6,656 nucleotides of DNA from an uncultured Caryophanales bacterium (GCA_946622925.1 CAMOQM010000053.1:1-6656); one strand, 5' to 3'; counted from the stretch's first letter, positions 1 through 5,996 are shown. The notes: generated from the sequence alone by a model not told the origin. Translations and numbers: made by a program.

Positions 1-515
1 TCATTACCGGTGATAATGGGCGGATGGACGTAAACGAAGCCTTTGCCTTGGAAGAATTCGTGGATGGCCAAGGCCAAAACGCTGCGGACGCGGTAAAGGG
101 CCGAGAAGGTGTTGGTCCTAGGGCGGAGATAAGCGATTTCACGAAGATATTCGAAGGAGTGGCGCTTTTTCTGTAAGGGGTAATCGGGTTCGACTTGGCC
201 CGCCACTTCGATTTTCTCGGCATGGAGTTCGAAAGGCTGTTTCATGCCTGGGGTCACGACCAATTTGCCGCTAACATAAATCGCGGCGCCGGTAAGAAGG
301 TGGCTAACCACGTCATGATCGGGAATCTTATCGTCATAGACGACCTGGATGTTTTTAAAGCAGGTACCGTCATTAAGGGCGATGAATCCGATGGATCCGT
401 TATCCCGGTTAGTTCTCACCCAACCGGAAAGGGTGACTTCCCCAAAGGAAGCAAGGTCTTCGCCTTTTGCGTAAGAGGCGAAAAGGGAAACGATGGTAGA
501 GACTTGTTTTTGCAT
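1..515 (-). CDS. asnS: Asparaginyl-tRNA synthetase, N-terminal part (cut by window edge)
   Basis: This is a class IIb aminoacyl-tRNA synthetase that attaches asparagine to tRNA-Asn in the cytoplasm. The frame opens at an ATG at 515 and runs off the left edge, leaving 171 residues of a protein that is usually about 430-470 long. The N-terminal OB-fold that binds the anticodon is clear: residues from about 25 read EVTLSGWVRTNRDNGSIGF, followed by ALNDGTCFKNIQVV, the usual AsnRS sequence rather than that of AspRS or LysRS. The catalytic domain begins with the RHSFEYLREIAYLRPRT segment and a PPIITGN stretch at the cut end, matching the family's motif 1 region. The gene lies 44 bases downstream of tsaD on the same strand and could be the last gene of that unit. 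No Shine-Dalgarno sequence precedes the ATG at normal distance. The identification is firm; the catalytic motifs 2 and 3 lie outside the window. Confidence 0.95.
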   Translation of the reverse strand, partial: MQKQVSTIVSLFASYAKGEDLASFGEVTLSGWVRTNRDNGSIGFIALNDGTCFKNIQVVYDDKIPDHDVVSHLLTGAAIYVSGKLVVTPGMKQPFELHAEKIEVAGQVEPDYPLQKKRHSFEYLREIAYLRPRTNTFSALYRVRSVLALAIHEFFQGKGFVYVHPPIITGN

Positions 516-521
516 GGTTAA

Positions 522-550
522 AGTATAGAGAGGTTTCCTTTTTAGGAAAA
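522..550 (-). promoter_or_regulatory. Possible weak promoter for asnS, leaderless start
   Basis: A TATACT hexamer (527-522, five of six matches to TATAAT) stands six bases before the asnS ATG. At 17 bases upstream is TTTTCC, a poor -35. If used, transcription would start at or next to the A of the ATG, giving a leaderless message. This would fit the absence of a ribosome binding site. The same spacer can form a short hairpin, CCTTTT/AAAAGG around a four-base loop at 537-552. The -35 is weak and read-through from tsaD is an equally good explanation for asnS expression. Confidence 0.25.
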
Positions 551-559
551 GGGAAAGAA

Positions 560-1573
560 TCAGAATTCTTCCCAATGATCGATTTTCCAGTTGGGGTCAA
601 CGCCTAACGATAAAGGGGCGAAGACCTTCTTGTCATAAAGCTTTTCCGCGACTTTGGCGATCATCGCGGCATTATCGGTGGTGCACCATAAGGGTGGGAT
701 AATGAGTTCGATACCGGTGCCTTCGAGTTTTTCTTTCATCTGGGCCCGTAAGTAGGAATTGGCGGACACTCCGCCAGCCAAGACGATTTGCTTAACGCCA
801 TTATCCTTTGCGGCTTTTAACGACTTATCCACCACCATCTTCACGGCCACGTCTTGGAAAGAACGCGCCATATCGGGAACGGAGACTTCAATGCCTTTCA
901 TCCTCAACGAATTAACGAGGTTAATGACGGCCGTCTTAAGTCCGGAATAAGAGAAATCATAAGGTCCGGCTCCGGCATCGGGAGTGGGCAAATCATAGAC
1001 ATGCTCCCCTTGTTTTGCCGCTAAGTCGATGGGCAAGCCACCTGGATAAGGTAATCCTAAGACGCGGGCGACTTTGTCATAGCATTCCCCAATCGCATCG
1101 TCTTTGGTCTCGCCGATAATCTTGAAATCCATATGGTCCTTCATTAGGACGAGCTCGGTATTGCCACCAGAAACGACGATGCACAGCATAGGGAACTTAA
1201 ATTCCCCAACATATTCGTTGGCGTATATATGGCCCGCCAAATGATGGACCGGGATAAGCGGCTTATCGTAAATCATGGCCAAGGTCTTCGCGGCTTGTAG
1301 CCCCACGTGGAGGCAGCCGATTAACCCCGGACCTCTAGTAACGGCAAAAGCATCGATATCCTCGAGTTTGACTTTGGCTTCGGTTAAGGCTTCTTCTAGG
1401 CAAACCGTGATGTTTTCGGCATGTAAACGCGAAGCGATTTCGGGCATAACCCCGCCGAACTTCTCATGGACGGAAATCTGGGTCGCCACGATATTGGAAA
1501 GAAGGCGTCCATCCTCGACGATGGCCACGGCGGTCTCGTCGCAACTACTTTCGATTGCTAGTATCTTAGGCAT
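560..1573 (-). CDS. tsaD: tRNA N6-adenosine threonylcarbamoyltransferase TsaD
   Basis: TsaD is the catalytic subunit that moves the threonylcarbamoyl group from TC-AMP to N6 of A37 in ANN-decoding tRNAs, working with TsaB and TsaE in the cytoplasm. The 337-residue length is normal for bacterial TsaD. The ASKHA fold is visible: LAIESSCDETAVAIV at 5-19, GPGLIGCLHVGL at 81-92, the metal-binding HxxxH as H111-LAG-H115, SGGNTELV at 135-142, the DKVAR.LGLPYPGG block at 166-179, LAGGVSAN at 265-272, and the C-terminal metal aspartate D300 in CTTDNAAMI. No key residue is missing. The ATG at 1573 lies inside the end of tsaB-rimI (8-base overlap) and has GAGGAG eight bases upstream, which fixes the start. 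It ends in TGA. It is the last of three tsa genes in a row; the TC-AMP synthase TsaC is not in the window. Confidence 0.98.
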   Translation of the reverse strand: MPKILAIESSCDETAVAIVEDGRLLSNIVATQISVHEKFGGVMPEIASRLHAENITVCLEEALTEAKVKLEDIDAFAVTRGPGLIGCLHVGLQAAKTLAMIYDKPLIPVHHLAGHIYANEYVGEFKFPMLCIVVSGGNTELVLMKDHMDFKIIGETKDDAIGECYDKVARVLGLPYPGGLPIDLAAKQGEHVYDLPTPDAGAGPYDFSYSGLKTAVINLVNSLRMKGIEVSVPDMARSFQDVAVKMVVDKSLKAAKDNGVKQIVLAGGVSANSYLRAQMKEKLEGTGIELIIPPLWCTTDNAAMIAKVAEKLYDKKVFAPLSLGVDPNWKIDHWEEF

Positions 1574-2624
1574 GGACCAAACTCCTCACCATATAAATGG
1601 CATCCTCACCATCGTCATAATAGGCTTTCTTGGTGGTGATGTTCTCAAACTTATGCTTCTTATAGAAAGCTTGGGCGTTCTTATTCGATTCCCTTACCTC
1701 CAAGGTAATGAATTCGACCGGATCTCCTTGGGCTTCGCATTCCCTGATCATGGCCCCGAGCAACAAGTTGCCAATGCCTTTCTTACGGTATTCTTCTTTA
1801 ACTGCGATTTGGACGATGGTCGCCGAATTAAAGGTGATATAGAAATCTAAAAAGCCCACCACTTTGCCATCGACTAAGGCCGTAAAGAAATAGGCCAAAG
1901 GATTCTCTTGCATATCGTAAAGGTAATCCTGCTCGGAATAGGTGCTCTTCAAGGAGGCTTTGCCTATTTCCATGATGGAAGGCAAATCGGCGATCATCGC
2001 GGTTCTCACCACGGTGCGGAGCCGGTCTTTATCATAATCGTCTTTTAAATATACGGGGCGGGCGGAATGGACGTTTTCGATATGGTGTCTATCATCGATA
2101 TTTTCACTTAAAATCGATAGAACATCGCTAGGCTTGCTTTCTAATCCCAAATAGGCCACGTCTCCACAGACTTCATAATCGGGATGGGAGGCAATAAACT
2201 GATTGACCTCGGAATTATCTTTGATGCAATCCTCGATAATTGCCCCATTATCATCATAAACCCCGAAATAGGAACGCTTGCCTCTAGCGTTTACTAAGCA
2301 TATCGAAACCTTTCCCGGCTTTCTTAAAATCTCCAAAGAGGAAGAAAGATATAAAGGAACCTTTAAAGCGAATGCCATGGTTTTGGCAACCGATAAGGCA
2401 ATCCGGACACCCGTATAAGAGCCCGGACCCTTCGCGCAGGAAATAGCTTCGAGCTGGGTTGGTTTAATATTGTTCCTCACCAACAAGGCTTTGATTTCCT
2501 CGACTAGTCCTTCCGATTGCCTTTGCCAAGCTTCATAGCAGATCTTGTCGCAGATCTTCTTATCTTTGGCTAGACCGATAGAAAGATAACGGTCGGAGGT
2601 ATCAAGGCATAGACAAAAACTCAT
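1566..2624 (-). CDS. tsaB-rimI: TsaB-RimI fusion: t6A complex subunit joined to ribosomal S18 alanine N-acetyltransferase
   Basis: This is one 352-residue frame carrying two proteins that are usually separate. Residues 1 to about 195 are TsaB (YeaZ), the ASKHA-fold partner that dimerises with TsaD: LCLDTSDRYLSIGL near the start, the family signature GPGSYTGVRIAL at 66-77, and the typical closing PVYLK at 190-194. Residues from about 203 on are a GNAT acyltransferase of RimI type: the acetyl-CoA motif EEYRKKGIGNLLL at 277-289, LEVRESNKNAQAFYKKHKF at 308-326 with the likely catalytic tyrosine Y321, and the ending YYDDGEDAIYM characteristic of RimI. RimI acetylates the N-terminal alanine of ribosomal protein S18. 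The join needs no frameshift. The ATG at 2624 overlaps the tsaE stop by four bases (ATGA), and AAGGAG and GAAGGGG lie just upstream. TsaB-RimI fusions are known from other bacteria, so the domain order itself is not new. Confidence 0.95.
   Translation of the reverse strand: MSFCLCLDTSDRYLSIGLAKDKKICDKICYEAWQRQSEGLVEEIKALLVRNNIKPTQLEAISCAKGPGSYTGVRIALSVAKTMAFALKVPLYLSSSLEILRKPGKVSICLVNARGKRSYFGVYDDNGAIIEDCIKDNSEVNQFIASHPDYEVCGDVAYLGLESKPSDVLSILSENIDDRHHIENVHSARPVYLKDDYDKDRLRTVVRTAMIADLPSIMEIGKASLKSTYSEQDYLYDMQENPLAYFFTALVDGKVVGFLDFYITFNSATIVQIAVKEEYRKKGIGNLLLGAMIRECEAQGDPVEFITLEVRESNKNAQAFYKKHKFENITTKKAYYDDGEDAIYMVRSLVHA
1582..1587 (-). promoter_or_regulatory. Ribosome binding site of tsaD
   Basis: GAGGAG lies eight bases before the tsaD ATG and is embedded in the last codons of tsaB-rimI. 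It settles the overlapping start at 1573 and suggests translational coupling between the two genes. Confidence 0.75.
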
Positions 2625-3064
2625 AACCCCTTCAACTCCTTCTCAAGCTCTTCCCCGCGTTTACCAACGCCTTTGATTTCGATGCGTCTAGAATTGCCTT
2701 CATGGAAAAGGTACATCTCTAAACGTTCGTCGGGGATAAGCGATTCGATGTATTTAGGCCACTCGATGAAGCAAGCCCCATCGCCTTCAATATATTCTTC
2801 TAAACCAAGTTCCATGTTTTGGCCTTCTAAACGATAGGCATCGATATGGTACATAGGGAGGGTGCCATTGAAATAACACTTCAAAATATTGAAGGTCGGA
2901 GAGATGACGTCTTCCCCGCATTTTAAACCTTCGGCCACCCCAGAAACGAAGGTGGTTTTGCCTGCCCCAAGGTCGCCCGAAAGCAAAATGACATCACCCG
3001 GACGTAAATAGGCGGCAAGTTTTTCCCCTAAGGCTTTGGTTTCTTCTTTGCTATTAGTAATCAT
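2621..3064 (-). CDS. tsaE: tRNA threonylcarbamoyladenosine biosynthesis ATPase TsaE
   Basis: TsaE is the small P-loop ATPase that binds the TsaB-TsaD dimer and drives turnover of the t6A complex. From the ATG at 3064 the protein has 147 residues, the usual size. Visible motifs are NSKEETKALGEKLAAYL at 4-20, the Walker A loop GDLGAGKTT at 30-38, SPTF at 55-58, HIDAYRL at 73-79 with the family's conserved aspartate (D75), and EW at 101-102, equivalent to the Glu-Trp pair of E. coli TsaE. I prefer 3064 because homologues start close to the EET segment and GGTGAT, which can pair with the 16S rRNA tail, sits just before it, five bases after the previous stop. A GTG at 3076 would add four residues and overlap ntdP. 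The gene ends in TGA, overlapping tsaB-rimI by four bases. Confidence 0.95.
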   Translation of the reverse strand: MITNSKEETKALGEKLAAYLRPGDVILLSGDLGAGKTTFVSGVAEGLKCGEDVISPTFNILKCYFNGTLPMYHIDAYRLEGQNMELGLEEYIEGDGACFIEWPKYIESLIPDERLEMYLFHEGNSRRIEIKGVGKRGEELEKELKGL

Positions 3065-3069
3065 AGAAA

Positions 3070-3630
3070 TCACCACTTCTTAGCCGGCACGGGCTTATTC
3101 TCTTCTAAGAAAAGATTGTAGATCCTTTCAATTTCCGAACCGATGAAGGGGAACTTTCCTTCCGCCATCATGGCTTTAACTTCTTCCATCGAACGTTCGA
3201 TGGCCCGGCTTAAATCAGGCGGATAACCATAGGTTTGGATATGGCGTTCATATTCGTTTTCATCTAGGGTCCGTTCCACCCCATCCGGATAAAGTTTAAC
3301 GTCTAAATCGTAATCGATATATTTGATCATCCCATTATCCATGATGGCGGGAGAGGCGATATTGACGTAATAACAAATACCCCGATTTTCCTTAAACATG
3401 GCGATGACGTTCATCCATCTTTTCTTAAACAAAAGGAAAACGGCTTTCTCTTTGGTCATCCATTTCCTACCATCGGATTCGGTAACCAAAGACGCTTTGG
3501 ATACCAAAGCCCAATATTCATCAGTTTCTTCCGCTAAATAGGCGGGAGACCATTGACGGTGGAGGTAGCCATCATGTTTAAATGCCTGGACCTTCACCCA
3601 ACGCTGCAAGCGGGATTGTAGATCGACCAT
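3070..3630 (-). CDS. Ntdp-like nucleoside tri-/diphosphate phosphatase (UPF0374 / DUF402 family)
   Basis: The protein resembles Bacillus YgaC and Staphylococcus Ntdp, a metal-dependent phosphatase that removes phosphate from nucleoside tri- and diphosphates. Read from the ATG at 3630 it has 186 residues, close to the roughly 176-180 of those homologues. Conserved blocks are FKHDGYLHRQWS at 17-28 (R25 matches the proposed proton donor), LVTESDGRKWMTKE at 48-61, and the metal site formed by N90 in YYVN, D106, D108 and D110 in YIDYDLDV, and D123 and E126 in DENEYE. I recall these residue roles from the family and did not compute an alignment. The frame stays open to a GTG at 3696, but the extra 22 residues lie across a promoter and are not family-like. 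No good Shine-Dalgarno precedes 3630. It is the first gene of the tsa unit. Family assignment is strong; the true substrate is inferred. Confidence 0.88.
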   Translation of the reverse strand: MVDLQSRLQRWVKVQAFKHDGYLHRQWSPAYLAEETDEYWALVSKASLVTESDGRKWMTKEKAVFLLFKKRWMNVIAMFKENRGICYYVNIASPAIMDNGMIKYIDYDLDVKLYPDGVERTLDENEYERHIQTYGYPPDLSRAIERSMEEVKAMMAEGKFPFIGSEIERIYNLFLEENKPVPAKKW

Positions 3631-3643
3631 AAGTTTAACCAGC

Positions 3644-3661
3644 AAAAGGTTCGCACCTTTT
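3644..3661 (-). other. 5' mRNA hairpin ahead of the ntdP-like gene
   Basis: On the minus strand AAAAGGT and ACCTTTT form a perfect 7-bp stem closed by GCGA, a GNRA-type tetraloop. If transcription starts about seven bases after the TATAAT at 3676-3671, this hairpin begins within two or three bases of the mRNA 5' end and finishes 13 bases before the ATG at 3630. It is not followed by a T-tract in the direction of transcription, so it is not a terminator. A role in mRNA stability or translation start is inference. Confidence 0.5.
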
Positions 3662-3663
3662 CT

Positions 3664-3682
3664 CGGGCTTATTATAAACCCG
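3664..3682. promoter_or_regulatory. 19-bp near-palindrome covering the -10, possible operator
   Basis: The minus strand reads CGGGTTTATAATAAGCCCG, which equals its own reverse complement except for one symmetric pair and the centre base. The perfect TATAAT lies in its middle. A protein bound here would directly block RNA polymerase. No regulator gene is visible beside it, and AT-rich -10 regions are partly symmetric by chance, but the CGGG/CCCG arms are not explained by the promoter. Confidence 0.4.
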
Positions 3683-3698
3683 CTATCTTCCTTCACAA
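3671..3698 (-). promoter_or_regulatory. Promoter of the ntdP-tsaE-tsaB/rimI-tsaD unit
   Basis: A perfect TATAAT (3676-3671) stands 16 bases after TTGTGA (3698-3693, four of six matches to TTGACA). It lies directly downstream of the terminator of the preceding gene, where a new unit must begin. The predicted start of transcription is near 3664, giving a leader of about 33 bases to the ATG at 3630. This is also the main argument against a GTG start at 3696. Confidence 0.65.
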
Positions 3699-3707
3699 AC
3701 TCTTTTT

Positions 3708-3737
3708 AAAGAAAAGAGGCCAAGGATTCTTGACCTC
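3708..3737 (-). terminator. Rho-independent terminator after the acidic membrane protein gene
   Basis: On the minus strand GAGGTCAAG and CTTGGCCTC form a 9-bp stem (one G-T wobble) around the loop AATC, followed at once by TTTTCTTT. The stem starts six bases after the stop codon at 3744. It separates the membrane protein gene from the ntdP-tsa unit. The second arm can instead pair with a downstream AAAAGAG (CTCTTTT/AAAAGAG, 3702-3720 region), a competing but weaker fold. Confidence 0.85.
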
Positions 3738-3743
3738 CGATGA

Positions 3744-4856
3744 TTATTTCTCTTGGTTGAAGAGCAAGGCGATATCGAGGAACGTCTTGAGTTGTTCCTT
3801 GTATTCCTTAACGTATTTGGGATTAAACGGCTTTTCGTTAGGCAAGACCATGATGTCATCTTCATAGCCGAGGAAGAAATAAGTCTTCCCGGTTTTGATG
3901 ACGATGGTGGCGTCGCAAAGAAGCTTATTAGTATGGATTTCCTTTAAGGCGGAACGGACTTTGTCAGTCAAAAGTTTCTTATCCGCGGAATCGCCATAAT
4001 AACGGATGTATTTGGTCTTCTCCAAAAGGTTCTTATCGTTTAGCGATTGAGGAACTAGGGCCCTGGAATTACCCCGGAAGTAGATGGTCAGACCTTCTTC
4101 GGTGGTAGTTAGGGTATTGTGGGTACGCAGATATTTTCCGACGAAGCAAGTAGTTAGTCCGTTCTTGCCACCGTCTTTTTGGGCGGCCGCGTCGACGAGG
4201 GCGCAATCCATCCCTTCATAATTAAAGACAATGTTGCAACGGCTTCCGATTTGCTTGGATTCGGGGAATAGCCCGGGCTCATTGAATTCTTCGCTGGTGA
4301 TCTTATCCTCAACCTTGCCTTCGTAGGAAGCGACCCCATTACCTAATAGGGCATAGTCGTTTATGCCTTTATAGTAGGCCACGAAATATTCATGGATGAG
4401 TTCTTGATCTTTCTTGCGGTTAATCGCGTTATAGACAAATAACCCGATAGCTCCGACAAAGGCAGCCCCAAGTCCGATATACATCGGGATCAAACCTTGG
4501 TTACGGATTAATAAGGTCGGCACTAACCAAGCCGAGAGGATGACTAATAAGGCCACGATGGAAATGATGGTTTTTAGGCGGCTTCTCTTTTTGAATTTCC
4601 TGACCCATTCCTGACGGGCGGTTTCGATGCTAGAAAGAATCTCATCGTCATATTCATAAGAAGGGCGTTCGGGTTCTTCTTCCTCAGGTTCATCGGGAAG
4701 GGGTTCCTCGTCTTCTTCGATAGGCTTTGGGGCTTCTTCGACCGGCTTAGTTTCTTCCTTGACTTCCATTTCATAAGGGTGGGCGTCAGCGAAATCTTCG
4801 TCGATTTCTTCTTGCTTTACTTCTTCGTTTAGGTTTTCGGGTTGCTTTTCACTCAT
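3744..4856 (-). CDS. Two-helix membrane protein with acidic N-terminal tail, DUF3137-like
   Basis: I do not recognise a function. The 370-residue protein has three parts. Residues 1-72 are strongly acidic and proline-rich (about 33 Asp or Glu), probably disordered. After a basic stretch (RKFKKRSR at 86-93) come two membrane helices at about 94-117 and 122-145 joined by a very short loop. The positive flanks place both ends in the cytoplasm. Residues 150-370 form a soluble domain with LFPESKQIGSRCNIVFNYEG around 196-215, CFVGKYLRT at 237-245 and a C-terminal FFLGYEDDIMVLP. The paired N-terminal helices followed by this kind of soluble domain recall DUF3137 proteins; that link is tentative. The ATG at 4856 has a perfect AGGAGG eight bases upstream. 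It follows thiT by 66 bases and ends at a strong terminator, so it may share transcripts with thiT or use its own -10. Confidence 0.85.
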   Translation of the reverse strand: MSEKQPENLNEEVKQEEIDEDFADAHPYEMEVKEETKPVEEAPKPIEEDEEPLPDEPEEEEPERPSYEYDDEILSSIETARQEWVRKFKKRSRLKTIISIVALLVILSAWLVPTLLIRNQGLIPMYIGLGAAFVGAIGLFVYNAINRKKDQELIHEYFVAYYKGINDYALLGNGVASYEGKVEDKITSEEFNEPGLFPESKQIGSRCNIVFNYEGMDCALVDAAAQKDGGKNGLTTCFVGKYLRTHNTLTTTEEGLTIYFRGNSRALVPQSLNDKNLLEKTKYIRYYGDSADKKLLTDKVRSALKEIHTNKLLCDATIVIKTGKTYFFLGYEDDIMVLPNEKPFNPKYVKEYKEQLKTFLDIALLFNQEK

Positions 4857-4864
4857 GGGAAAAT

Positions 4865-4870
4865 CCTCCT
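4865..4870 (-). promoter_or_regulatory. Ribosome binding site of the acidic membrane protein gene
   Basis: A perfect AGGAGG lies eight bases before the ATG at 4856 and fixes that start. It predicts efficient translation. Confidence 0.85.
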
Positions 4871-4879
4871 CGTAGGGGA

Positions 4880-4885
4880 ATTATA
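4880..4885 (-). promoter_or_regulatory. Candidate -10 element before the acidic membrane protein gene
   Basis: A perfect TATAAT stands 9 bases before the AGGAGG of the next gene. No good -35 is seen at 16-19 bases (only two of six matches), and no extended -10 TG is present. If used, the leader would be very short, with the ribosome binding site almost at the 5' end. It could allow expression when the thiT leader is switched off. Confidence 0.35.
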
Positions 4886-4904
4886 TAGGAAAATGGGAAA
4901 GGTG

Positions 4905-4918
4905 CACCATAAGTGGTG
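4905..4918 (-). other. Short hairpin just after the thiT stop, weak terminator candidate
   Basis: CACCA and TGGTG form a 5-bp stem around a four-base loop, starting five bases past the thiT stop codon. What follows on the minus strand (CACCTTTCCCATTTTCC) is pyrimidine-rich but has no continuous T-run, so strong termination is unlikely. An 8-bp perfect palindrome GGTGCACC (4901-4908) overlaps its 3' side. Confidence 0.25.
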
Positions 4919-4922
4919 AAGC

Positions 4923-5990
4923 TTATTTGTCTTTTCTTTTTTCTTTGACTAGCAAATAGACCAAGGTAATGGCGATTAAAACTAGGCCCCCGATTATCCA
5001 AAGGAAGTAGATATCGTAGGTCTTGCTTTTGATTAAGGCCCGGATAATTCTAGCTAAGCCATAAAAGATTACGACGTTGCCAACGAAGATCGTTCCATAG
5101 GGATAGAAGGATTCGCGGTACTTGCCTAGTTTTCCCCTAACCAAGGCATCGATGCCTACGATGATAAGCAACAACCCCGAAATCCAACCGACCATCGAAT
5201 CCGGATCGAAAGTGAATTCGGAGCCATCTTGGCCATAATCGCCATAATAGAAAGAGGCGACGTATTTATACATAAAGTAGCCAAATAGTCCTAAAGCCAA
5301 GAAAGAAATGACCCAGATGGCAATCGTTTCCTTCTTCTCTAAGTATCGGAATGCCTTAACCTTTTCTTCCTTCTCGATATTGGGGATTAAATACAATTGA
5401 GGGGCTTTTTGCAGGATTAACGCCAAGATAATGCCGCTTATTACACCGGAAGGTAAAACGTAAGCAATGTTATAGACAAAGCAATATAGATAAGGATTCA
5501 TCCCGGTTAGTCCCCAGGCAAATCCGCTTGGATCGGCCCAGAACAAAACCCCGGAAAGATAATGGCAAAGTAACTTTCCTAAAGTCCCCATTAGGACGCC
5601 AAGCATCAAATAGGTAAGCCTATCTTTGCGGGTGGTAGCCTTCCTAAAGGCAGGCAAGAAAATTGCGCATAAGCTAACGAAAGGATAGGCCAAAACATAG
5701 TCCAATAAGACCTGGATAACGACTTTAAATGGGGTGGCGGCAATCATGAAGGGACCGGTCAATAAATCGAATAGCCCCATGATTAAACCAACAGCCAAAC
5801 CAGGGATAACGCCCCGTCTATAGGTCATGATGACCACGCATATCATAGCGATGCCAATAGAACCGCCGTTGACGAAGACGCCTTTAAAAATCGAACCGGC
5901 GAGTTCATCGAGCACCCAACCCGCGGCCGCCATGATGGCGATCTCGCACATTAACGTTACCGGGGAAACCTTTTTACTTAGACTAGCCAT
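4923..5990 (-). CDS. thiT: ECF transporter thiamine-binding subunit ThiT with a four-helix C-terminal extension
   Basis: ThiT is the membrane S-component that binds thiamine and works with the shared EcfA-EcfA'-EcfT module, not encoded here. Residues 1-195 form a six-helix ThiT: AxxxA in helix 1 (A18, A22) for contact with EcfT, GGSIGIAM at 42-49, YRRGVIPGL at 57-65, LLDYVLAYPF at 95-104, LLCHYLSGVLFW at 140-151, and YLYCFVYNIAYVLPS at 167-181. H143, W151, Y169 and N174 sit where the Lactococcus protein has H125, W133, Y146 and N151, by my recollection. Usual length is about 190; this one has 355. After a charged linker (about 204-221) come four more hydrophobic segments at about 222-241, 266-285, 296-319 and 325-347, with an acidic loop at 248-264. 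I do not recognise that part. The ATG at 5990 has AGGAGG six bases upstream. The TPP riboswitch in front of it strongly supports thiamine as substrate. Confidence 0.92.
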   Translation of the reverse strand: MASLSKKVSPVTLMCEIAIMAAAGWVLDELAGSIFKGVFVNGGSIGIAMICVVIMTYRRGVIPGLAVGLIMGLFDLLTGPFMIAATPFKVVIQVLLDYVLAYPFVSLCAIFLPAFRKATTRKDRLTYLMLGVLMGTLGKLLCHYLSGVLFWADPSGFAWGLTGMNPYLYCFVYNIAYVLPSGVISGIILALILQKAPQLYLIPNIEKEEKVKAFRYLEKKETIAIWVISFLALGLFGYFMYKYVASFYYGDYGQDGSEFTFDPDSMVGWISGLLLIIVGIDALVRGKLGKYRESFYPYGTIFVGNVVIFYGLARIIRALIKSKTYDIYFLWIIGGLVLIAITLVYLLVKEKRKDK

Positions 5991-5996
5991 ACTTAG

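Noticed and set aside
195..521. 108-codon plus-strand open frame
   Set aside because: It is antisense to the well-conserved N-terminal part of asnS and is an artefact of codon bias.
1275..1850. 191-codon open frame on the plus strand
   Set aside because: It lies antisense across the tsaD and tsaB-rimI genes, which have intact conserved motifs. Its translation shows no family-like pattern and no ribosome binding site context supports it.
560..3072. Possible use of the Mycoplasma code (TGA read as Trp), suggested by the Mollicutes-like gene set
   Set aside because: TGA ends the ntdP-like, tsaE and tsaD frames at family-typical lengths and forms an ATGA overlap, and Trp residues in conserved motifs use TGG.
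3065..3076. Four-residue extension of tsaE from a GTG at 3076
   Set aside because: No better ribosome binding site, an uncommon start codon and an overlap with the previous stop; the ATG at 3064 fits family length and has GGTGAT upstream. The difference is minor and cannot be settled from sequence alone.
3631..3696. 22-residue N-terminal extension of the Ntdp-like protein from a GTG at 3696
   Set aside because: The stretch contains the perfect TATAAT and the hairpin, and homologues begin about 18-19 residues before the HDG motif, exactly as the ATG at 3630 gives.
4901..4913. 13-base sequence GGTGCACCATAAG also present at 680-692 inside tsaD
   Set aside because: One exact 13-base match within a window of this size is expected by chance at a moderate rate, one copy is coding, and there is no third copy or flanking similarity.
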